Assembly (NCBI GenBank): GCA_011525095.1
Contig: WTIV01000090.1
Coordinates: 1 to 8,099 of the forward strand
Direction of reading: 5' to 3'
Origin: Methanobacteriota archaeon
GTDB lineage: Archaea; Thermoplasmatota; Poseidoniia; Poseidoniales; Poseidoniaceae
DNA: 8,099 nt
Positions 1 through 5,041 of this stretch are shown here, piece by piece (position 1 is the first letter of the stretch; each line of letters begins with the position of its first letter). Both the position numbers and the translations under genes were made by a program. The notes beneath the pieces are model-generated. The model was not told where the DNA came from. It saw nothing but the letters and a program-made list of their open reading frames with translations, and did not search any database.

Positions 1-373
1 CTCGCTTGTCACCGACCTTTGGACCGCGCTTTTGCGCTTCTTTCTCATCGTTTCTCTGGTCCTTCTGCATCTGGCGCCACTGACCACCAATTAGTTGCAT
101 GATTTCCTCTTTGCTTCCCGCACCGATGGATTCCTTTGCACCTTTCTTGGATACCCAAAGTCTGCCTTCTTTGGCATGAGGGCGATTTGGATGAGAAACT
201 CTCTCTTCTCGCTTGATTTTTCTCAAGCCAAGGGCGCGAGATGCGATGAACAGGCCTTCTAAGTCTGGTTTTAGGACACTTGAATCGCGTGGAACACGCC
301 GACCGCTCCTGCGACTTACCTTTGCATCGAAGTAGCCAGGCCAGACTGCGATTCGGTCTGGATTGTGGTCCAT
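1..373 (-). CDS. srp19: Signal recognition particle protein SRP19 (3' end cut by window edge)
   Basis: SRP19 binds the 7S/SRP RNA and shapes it so that SRP54 can bind, forming the particle that targets nascent membrane and secreted proteins to the translocon. The reverse-complement reading frame is open from the ATG at 373 to the window edge (124 complete codons, no stop). Near the N-terminus it reads WPGYFDAKVSRRSGRRVP, the typical SRP19 start, where a short strand is followed by the basic RNA-binding stretch. Further on, PDLEGLFIASRALGL and a basic, Gly/Arg-rich segment (about residues 60-80) also fit the family. The last roughly 25 visible residues are highly charged (Lys/Glu/Arg/Gln) and look like a C-terminal extension, since archaeal SRP19 is usually about 90-110 residues. 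A GAGGGG ribosome-binding sequence lies just ahead of the ATG. It follows S8e on the same strand after a 36-base gap, so the two are probably co-transcribed. The family call is firm; the true C-terminus is outside the window. Confidence 0.9.
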   Translation of the reverse strand, partial: MDHNPDRIAVWPGYFDAKVSRRSGRRVPRDSSVLKPDLEGLFIASRALGLRKIKREERVSHPNRPHAKEGRLWVSKKGAKESIGAGSKEEIMQLIGGQWRQMQKDQRNDEKEAQKRGPKVGDKR

Positions 374-397
374 GTCAACCCCTCAGTGGGTGGTTGG

Positions 398-415
398 CTT
401 TGAATCCATTCAAAG
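398..415. repeat. Perfect inverted repeat over the S8e stop codon
   Basis: CTTTGAAT and its exact reverse complement ATTCAAAG flank a CC spacer, giving 8-base arms. In RNA this would fold as a 7-bp stem with a 4-base loop. It covers the last codon and stop of S8e and lies in the short gap ahead of SRP19. There is no following T-run on the minus strand, so a terminator is unlikely. It may be an mRNA hairpin separating expression of the two genes, an RNA-end or processing site, or chance. The repeat is seen directly; any function is inference. Confidence 0.5.
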
Positions 416-784
416 AACAACGCCGTTTAGAACACCATCGTGTCCTGGGCGTGAAGTGATCTTGACTTGTCCTTTGTTTGTATCAACGATTGCACCCTTG
501 GTTAGGATGTTTCTTCGAGTGTAGTTTGGATTTGCATCGTTCTTGATTACGTTGGTAATCGTTGCAACTGAGGACTTTCCGTCCTTGCCGTTGACTGTGC
601 ACTTGTTTTCTGAAAGTACGCGCACTAGGACGTTTCCACCTGTGGTACGGTAGATCTTTCTGCGAGGCTCGCCGATTAGTGCGAACTGCTTCTCAGATGA
701 AATTTCGGTGCTGCGCTTTCCACGAGCGGGAACGCGGCGGCCACCTGTTGACTTGCGACGAGAAATTCCGTGCCACTGTGCCAT
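410..784 (-). CDS. rps8e: Small-subunit ribosomal protein eS8 (S8e)
   Basis: A component of the archaeal 30S subunit with a counterpart in eukaryotes (eS8) and none in bacteria. The 124-residue length is normal for archaeal S8e. The N-terminus MAQWHGISRRKSTGGRR is the family hallmark: a basic, Gly-rich tail that contacts 16S rRNA. The body (residues about 33-124) includes ALIGEPRRKIYRTTGGN, then NPNYTRRNILTKGAIVDT, and ends in TSRPGHDGVLNGVVL, all typical of the beta-barrel S8e core. The start is the ATG at 784; a GGAG lies about 10 bases upstream. SRP19 follows 36 bases downstream on the same strand, and an FAH-family gene lies 54 bases upstream. A TATA-like element in that gap suggests S8e could have its own promoter. 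Nothing looks unusual in the protein itself. Family identification is certain from the motifs; the promoter is inference. Confidence 0.95.
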   Translation of the reverse strand: MAQWHGISRRKSTGGRRVPARGKRSTEISSEKQFALIGEPRRKIYRTTGGNVLVRVLSENKCTVNGKDGKSSVATITNVIKNDANPNYTRRNILTKGAIVDTNKGQVKITSRPGHDGVLNGVVL

Positions 785-793
785 GTTAATTGT

Positions 794-829
794 CTCCAGC
801 GGCTTGCCGACCAGCCGTTCATATTTGAA
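794..829 (-). promoter_or_regulatory. Possible promoter and ribosome-binding site for S8e
   Basis: On the minus strand, TTCAAATATGAA (818-829) is an A/T-rich, near-palindromic element about 38 bases ahead of the S8e ATG. Placed as an archaeal TATA box, it would start transcription near 799, just before a GGAG motif at 794-797 whose distance to the ATG is normal. The arrangement is consistent with a short-leader promoter in the 54-base gap after the FAH gene. It rests on spacing and base composition only. Confidence 0.35.
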
Positions 830-838
830 TGGTATGCT

Positions 839-1408
839 TCATACACAAGTTGCCGAATGGGTGGAAACAACTTCACCATCGACGTACAGCAAGGCTGTTA
901 CTTCATCTCCCGCATTGAGAGGGCCCACTCCTGAAGGAGTTCCTGTAAACAGGATATCTCCTCTGCCTATTGGAGCCCAATCTGCAAGTTTAGAAATTAG
1001 TTCAGACGCACTCCAACTCATCTCATCCAATGAACCGGTTTGTACCTGATTTCCGTTGATTTCTAATTGATACTGGGCTCTCTCGTCAAACTCTATCCAT
1101 TCGCCCAAAACGGCAGCACCAGTGAACGCCTTGGCCTCTGCCCACGGCAATCTTTTCTCCTTGAGCATGTCTTGAACACTGCGTTTTGTAAGATCTAAGC
1201 CGAGCGCCATGTGAGTTGGTTTGAGGCCGTCGCCTAACTTGAGAACTAACTCGATGTCGTGATGGACGTCGCCCCCGCACGCATCGATTTCTCCAAACTC
1301 CACAACACTTGATGAAGGCTTCAAGAAAAATACTGGTTCTTCTGGAATCGGATTTCTCAGTTCAGTTGCGTGTTTTGGGTAAGTCCTGATCGCACACCAC
1401 ACGTCCAT
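839..1408 (-). CDS. Fumarylacetoacetate hydrolase (FAH) family protein, FAHD1/YcgM-like
   Basis: Members of this family hydrolyse or decarboxylate small 2-oxo acids (acylpyruvates, oxaloacetate, homoprotocatechuate-pathway intermediates) with a divalent metal in the cytoplasm. Counting from the ATG at 1408 (189 residues), PEEPVFFLKPSSSVV (about 23-36) is the standard opening strand. His13 and Glu16 match the His/Glu catalytic dyad of FAHD1. The metal site reads HHDIELVL (Asp51, Glu53) with Asp72 in ALGLDLT, and Lys93 lies in EAKAFT. The C-terminal TGTPSGVG loop is at about 155-162. The usual first metal ligand is Glu (E-x-E), so Asp51 is a conservative change, and the normal G-R-N before the dyad reads A-I-R-T here. 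The frame extends upstream to a TTG at 1450, but ATG 1408 fits family length and is preferred. It is divergent to the PUA gene. The substrate cannot be told from sequence. Confidence 0.85.
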   Translation of the reverse strand: MDVWCAIRTYPKHATELRNPIPEEPVFFLKPSSSVVEFGEIDACGGDVHHDIELVLKLGDGLKPTHMALGLDLTKRSVQDMLKEKRLPWAEAKAFTGAAVLGEWIEFDERAQYQLEINGNQVQTGSLDEMSWSASELISKLADWAPIGRGDILFTGTPSGVGPLNAGDEVTALLYVDGEVVSTHSATCV

Positions 1409-1474
1409 GATACTCCGAAGTGTGCTAGGCTCATCAAACCGAAGGGTCAAACCTGTGAATCCTTACGCAAGGTC

Positions 1475-1984
1475 ATGGCGAAGGATTGGCAAATAAAGAA
1501 GCGTAGGCCTGTGCGACGAAAGCACATCGCACCTTTGCTGAAAGATTTGGAAGAAGCGCTTGGTATCGATTTAGCAGTAGATGGTGCCTTCCTTGAAATG
1601 GCTGATTATGGCCCATGGAAGATGGTGCTTGTCGACAGAGTACCGCTCGCAGTTGAGTTGATGAGTCCTGATGATGAAAGAGTAGTTTTCCTCACACTCC
1701 GAGGATTCCTTTCCCACCCATGTGAAAAGCGATTTGTGGAGGTCGACCATGGAGCGATTCCATTCCTGATGAAAGGTGCTGATTGCATGGTGGCTGGCAT
1801 ACATGGAGCTGATGAAACCATCAGTGAGGGCGACCTTGTTTGGGTTAGAGACCAACAACACAAGCGACCTCTTGCCATAGGATGGGCAATGAAGGATGGA
1901 AACAGTTTGGTCAAAGAATTAAAAGGGAAGGGACTGAAGAATATACATTGGGTTGGTGACGAGTTATGGGAGATGGAATTATGA
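1475..1984 (+). CDS. PUA-domain RNA-binding protein, MCT-1/Tma20-like
   Basis: A 169-residue protein resembling the archaeal relatives of Tma20/MCT-1, which act with the initiation and ribosome-recycling machinery (DENR/eIF2D-related) in eukaryotes; the archaeal role is less clear. The basic N-terminus (KKRRPVRRKH, residues 8-17) leads into an N-terminal alpha/beta domain (about 18-85). The PUA domain follows (about 87-162) with family motifs VDHGAIPFLMKGADCMVAGI (90-109), EGDLVWVRD (118-126), PLAIGWAM (132-139) and KGKGLKNIHWVGDELWEM (150-167). The start at 1475 is chosen over the longer frame from 1370 because the family begins at the basic segment and the extra residues would overlap the divergent FAH gene. 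An AAGG lies almost against the ATG. The gene ends in an ATGA overlap with the secreted-protein gene, so their translation is probably coupled. Confidence 0.85.
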   Translation: MAKDWQIKKRRPVRRKHIAPLLKDLEEALGIDLAVDGAFLEMADYGPWKMVLVDRVPLAVELMSPDDERVVFLTLRGFLSHPCEKRFVEVDHGAIPFLMKGADCMVAGIHGADETISEGDLVWVRDQQHKRPLAIGWAMKDGNSLVKELKGKGLKNIHWVGDELWEMEL

Positions 1985-2544
1985 ATTCAAAATCCGTTAT
2001 CTGCATTCTACTTAGCATCGCACTGCTAAACGTTGCAAGCGCTGCAGAAGAAGGAGGAGTAAACGTTGAACCGAACGTTGATGAGACAATCTTTAGCGAA
2101 ATCACGCATACTGAAACCACTACCGACCTCGAAGATTGGGAGATAACCCTCACTTTGTCTGATGATGCAATCAATAACAACACAACCTTCGAGTTAACCA
2201 CACAAATGTGCAACAACGAAGGGGTTTGCTTACCTCCTACAGTTGCAGAAGTTTCTACAACGGATGGAAAGATATTCACTTCCGCTGTCACAACTATTGA
2301 AGACCACTCATACGTCAACTGGAGGGTGAAAGCAACCTACACCGAAGACAATGATACAACAGAAATGTTCCCTAGCAAGGGCTTCTACAAGACTTGGTCA
2401 GATTGCTGGTTCAACGGTGGAGAGTGGGGCGGAGATAACTGCCCTTCAGAAAATTCGGATGATGATGAATCGTTCTTACCAGCGCTAGGACTATTCGCAA
2501 CAGTGGTTGCTGTGATGATTGCAGTCGCTACTCGCTCTGAATGA
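1981..2544 (+). CDS. Secreted, C-terminally anchored protein with a DsbD-N-like C-x5-C-LPP motif
   Basis: A 187-residue envelope protein. Residues 1-21 form a signal peptide (hydrophobic 6-18, cleavage likely after the Ala-Ser-Ala at 19-21). A beta-rich, acidic, Asn/Thr-rich extracellular region follows (22-164), then a membrane helix (about 166-184) and a very short tail ending RSE. Residues 75-85 read QMCNNEGVCLP, with a second Pro at 86. Cys77 and Cys83 match the C-x5-C-(Y/L)-P-P redox pair in the N-terminal Ig-like domain of DsbD, and the preceding TFELTT also resembles that domain's last strands. Cys142 and Cys154 could form a second disulfide. N-x-T sequons occur at Asn66, Asn67 and Asn124. 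The start at 1981 overlaps the PUA gene's stop (ATGA), with GGGAG at 1968-1972 as ribosome-binding site; a longer start at 1966 would spoil the signal peptide. The 3' end overlaps the convergent gene by 17 bases. Export and anchoring are well supported; a redox role is inference. Confidence 0.8.
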   Translation: MNSKSVICILLSIALLNVASAAEEGGVNVEPNVDETIFSEITHTETTTDLEDWEITLTLSDDAINNNTTFELTTQMCNNEGVCLPPTVAEVSTTDGKIFTSAVTTIEDHSYVNWRVKATYTEDNDTTEMFPSKGFYKTWSDCWFNGGEWGGDNCPSENSDDDESFLPALGLFATVVAVMIAVATRSE

Positions 2545-2860
2545 ATTCAACCAGGCGTTCGATAAATCGACGTTGCTCTGGCCCGAAATCAGTAATCGTT
2601 ACTTCCACACCTGAATCAGTAAGTTCCCCATTCAGGAATCCTCTTCTGTGAATATCTGAATTCACAAGTGGCAAATTAGACGCCTCCAACTTGAACTGCA
2701 CTCCGTGTTCTACCGCTGTAACTATCATTCCATCACAAATTGACTGAGATACTAAACGAAGCAGTTCCTCAGGAGATTCTCCACCGCCATAAGCAGAAAG
2801 GAAACCCAAGTCCGTTTCGTTTTGTTCGATTAGATGGTCTAGTCCTCTCCCACTCAACAT
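2528..2860 (-). CDS. Hypothetical small acidic cytoplasmic protein
   Basis: I do not recognise this 110-residue protein. It has no signal peptide or membrane helix. It starts with a helix-like region (residues 1-45, including a Gly-Gly-Gly turn near 25 and SPEELLRLVSQSI). A probable beta-rich middle follows (46-92, GVQFKLEASNLPLV and SGVEVTITDFG), then a C-terminal helix EQRRFIERLVEFIQSE. The ATG at 2860 lies 7 bases past the stop of the 702-residue SAP-domain gene. A GTG two codons upstream (2866) is a possible alternative. The GAGGTGA at 2863-2869 overlaps that stop and looks like a strong ribosome-binding sequence, though it sits unusually close to the ATG; the next codon, TTG, would be better spaced. 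The arrangement points to translational coupling with the membrane protein upstream. Reality as a gene is supported by tight coupling and protein-like composition. Confidence 0.7.
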   Translation of the reverse strand: MLSGRGLDHLIEQNETDLGFLSAYGGGESPEELLRLVSQSICDGMIVTAVEHGVQFKLEASNLPLVNSDIHRRGFLNGELTDSGVEVTITDFGPEQRRFIERLVEFIQSE

Positions 2861-2867
2861 TTTCACC

Positions 2868-4976
2868 TCAAAGTGGAGATTGCGCTAGGTTCCATCCAAC
2901 CAACTGTCCAGTTCTAGCATCCATTGCGAGTGAGAGCGTATTCTCCCACTGCATGCCGTTAATGTTTGAATTCCATGTTCGAGTAATATCCAATGTGGTA
3001 GCTCCAGCATCACCAACTTCAATCACACTAAGCCAATCTGTGAAATCACTGTCAGGAGTAACCACAAGAATTCCAACCCTAGTTTCGGGGTGGTAATCCC
3101 CGCTGCTTGTAAACAGGCCATCCGGTCCGCTTAGTGCAGGATATCTCGTTTGGTCTGTCAAATCCTCTTCCATCATCTTGATGCTCAGAACGGCTGGAAT
3201 ATCACTGCGACTGTGCGCTACAGTCTCATCATTTCCCCCGTGGGCAATGTAGGTACAATTCTCGCCTGATGCATCACCCTTTACTTCTAATTCGACCCAA
3301 CCAGAATTTGGATCAGAACTCACCCAAGATAGATTCCAGATTGTAATCCCCGATTGGCTTCTATCATCTCTCGCTCTCCAGATGTATCCATCATCATTGA
3401 GTGCAGCATTTGCTGCAACCGCTTCTGATACGTGCCCGTTTGACAAGCATTGAACCGCATCCTCGAGAGACTCGGAGCGGAGAGTCGAATTATCTGGCAT
3501 ATGCAAATCATAATCTCCCCAATCGATTAATTCCTCAGAGGTTGGAACATATGCGCCTGCGTTAGGTACCGAAGAATAACTACGGCCTAAATCGAGGAGT
3601 TTGTCTCCTCGTGTCAAGGAATTCATTGACATCTCAAGAGTCATGCTGATTTTACCGTCGGGGAGTACAACATCTGCAAGCCTTTCGGATATTGTGCCAC
3701 ATGCGGATTTGTCCCCTTCATTTCCAGAAATGTAGACATCTACGTTTTGCCTTACCGCCCACGGTGAATCTTCGCTTAGCCACATAGTAATCCTTGCATG
3801 CCCAAAGCAATTATCGCGAATTTGATTGTTCTCAAGTGAGACCTTCCACAACTCCTCTCCATCAACTTCGTCGGGACCTAATACGTTCCAATCCCAGCCA
3901 AGTTTCGTACCACTTGCACCTGTTTCTATTAATTGAGTGCCCATCATTTCACGTATTTCAACTGGTGAAATTACAACTGCTACTCCAGGTGCGACGTCTT
4001 CCAGTAGTCCTAAAATTCCTCCAAGACCATTTGATACCGTTTTGCCTTGAGTATAATCCTCTCCAAGAGTAAGTTTCCAATCAGCCTCGGTTGCAATAAC
4101 ATCTCTCTCCGAGATTTCAGTCCAAGATTTGGTATCGAATTCGAGGTTTCCACCTACCGAATAAATCGAGGAGCCAGATTGACATTCATCGGGCTGTAGT
4201 GGTTTCGGATTGTAACTCTTCAGAGCAATTTGGTCAAAATTACGAGTTTGCACCTTCTCGACTGTCAGCCAATCCAGACCGTAAGCACCTTTTGCCCGCA
4301 CTACGCCTCTAAGTGAATCATCCGCCTCAAAGTCGAGTTCGCTTAATGCGCCTTCAGTCACGGAGGTTGTTCCAATTCCTGAGAACGTCATTAGGAGGCG
4401 GCATGACTTATTCAACTGGTCAACATCGACGTTTTCCCGTATCAGTTCAACGTATTCACCTGTGACCTCTAATTCACCATTGAGCAGAGTGTATTCCATC
4501 GAATCTCCGTATCGTAAATCGTCTGCTGTGAACGGTTTTAGTTGATTATTGACATACCAATACCATCCTGCAGATGCGATCAGAATTGTGAGTAGGACCG
4601 CCGCAACTTTTGGATTTTTTATTTGGTCCATGAGGGTTTTAGATTGCTTTGATTCCTTAGCAAAAGCAGGTTCTACTTCTTCAATAAACTCAGCGTCCAA
4701 GACTTCGGCTTCCATTATTTCTTCATCTTCGTCAATTACTGGTAGGGGCACTGATTCTGATTCCAATGAAACTATTTCTTCCTCCATAGAGATTGACTCG
4801 TCCTCAAGGGAAATCATCTCTTCCTCATCTGGCTCGTCATCCCCGGAAAAATAGCGGTTTAATCTCTCCAATAAGTCGGCTTTTTTGCCGTTGATAGGTA
4901 ACCCATTTTCCTTACACATGGCCTTCAATTCGGCCACCGTGTGAGAAGAGGAAACGTAGGATTCCGATTCACCCAT
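2868..4976 (-). CDS. Membrane-anchored SAP-domain protein with large ectodomain
   Basis: A 702-residue protein of unusual design. Residues 11-44 (HTVAELKAMCKENGLPINGK, then KADLLERLNRYF) form a SAP domain, a helix-extended-helix fold that typically binds DNA or RNA. Residues 45-110 are a strongly acidic linker containing three 7-residue SLExExx-type repeats (56-76). One membrane helix (about 123-142, ending WYWYV) follows, preceded by Lys residues, which places the N-terminus in the cytoplasm and residues 143-702 outside. The ectodomain is beta-rich, acidic, Trp-rich and has six cysteines (possibly three disulfides); I recognise no known family in it. ATG 4976 is preferred because SAP starts ten residues later; GTG 4997 or TTG 5045 are weaker alternatives, and the longer reading would run through a palindrome. 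It lies 65 bases after the two-pass protein gene and is coupled to the small gene that follows it. SAP and topology are well supported; function is unknown. Confidence 0.85.
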   Translation of the reverse strand: MGESESYVSSSHTVAELKAMCKENGLPINGKKADLLERLNRYFSGDDEPDEEEMISLEDESISMEEEIVSLESESVPLPVIDEDEEIMEAEVLDAEFIEEVEPAFAKESKQSKTLMDQIKNPKVAAVLLTILIASAGWYWYVNNQLKPFTADDLRYGDSMEYTLLNGELEVTGEYVELIRENVDVDQLNKSCRLLMTFSGIGTTSVTEGALSELDFEADDSLRGVVRAKGAYGLDWLTVEKVQTRNFDQIALKSYNPKPLQPDECQSGSSIYSVGGNLEFDTKSWTEISERDVIATEADWKLTLGEDYTQGKTVSNGLGGILGLLEDVAPGVAVVISPVEIREMMGTQLIETGASGTKLGWDWNVLGPDEVDGEELWKVSLENNQIRDNCFGHARITMWLSEDSPWAVRQNVDVYISGNEGDKSACGTISERLADVVLPDGKISMTLEMSMNSLTRGDKLLDLGRSYSSVPNAGAYVPTSEELIDWGDYDLHMPDNSTLRSESLEDAVQCLSNGHVSEAVAANAALNDDGYIWRARDDRSQSGITIWNLSWVSSDPNSGWVELEVKGDASGENCTYIAHGGNDETVAHSRSDIPAVLSIKMMEEDLTDQTRYPALSGPDGLFTSSGDYHPETRVGILVVTPDSDFTDWLSVIEVGDAGATTLDITRTWNSNINGMQWENTLSLAMDARTGQLVGWNLAQSPL
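4749..4811 (-). repeat. Three 7-residue acidic repeats in the SAP-protein linker
   Basis: Residues 56-76 of the SAP-domain protein read as SLEDESI, SMEEEIV and SLESESV in register, each with Ser, then a hydrophobic residue, then a Glu-rich end. The period of seven could allow a short coiled coil or a regular extended acidic spacer between the nucleic-acid-binding domain and the membrane. The repetition is at protein level. Confidence 0.5.
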
Positions 4977-5022
4977 CGATATTAACGGGGACTTCACCCT
5001 CTTTGAATAGTGGGGGTAATTG

Positions 5023-5039
5023 TGGCCCCTAAGGGGCCA
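5023..5039. repeat. Perfect GC-rich palindrome after the two-pass protein's stop
   Basis: TGGCCCCT, a central A, and AGGGGCCA form a near-complete dyad. As RNA it gives a 7-bp GC-rich stem with a 3-base loop. It begins 3 bases past the stop codon of the upstream minus-strand gene and lies about 47 bases before the SAP-protein ATG. No T-run follows, so it does not look like a simple terminator. Candidate roles are an attenuating or stabilising hairpin between two cistrons, or a protein-binding dyad. Its shape is seen directly; the role is inference. Confidence 0.55.
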
Positions 5040-5041
5040 AA

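Noticed and set aside
708..1049. Plus-strand open frame antisense to S8e and the FAH gene
   Set aside because: It crosses two well-supported genes and their gap and has no recognisable motif.
1409..1450. TTG start giving the FAH protein 14 more residues
   Set aside because: ATG 1408 is the only ATG and fits the family's N-terminus, though a short extension cannot be excluded.
1370..1474. Longer N-terminus for the PUA protein
   Set aside because: The extra 35 residues do not resemble the family and overlap the divergent FAH gene; the basic segment at the ATG 1475 is the usual start.
4549..4854. Plus-strand Ser-rich open frame
   Set aside because: It is the antisense of the acidic linker of the SAP protein; Glu/Asp codons read backwards give Ser-rich sequence.
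5023..5039. Palindrome as an intrinsic terminator
   Set aside because: No T-run follows on the minus strand, and the next gene lies in the same direction shortly after.
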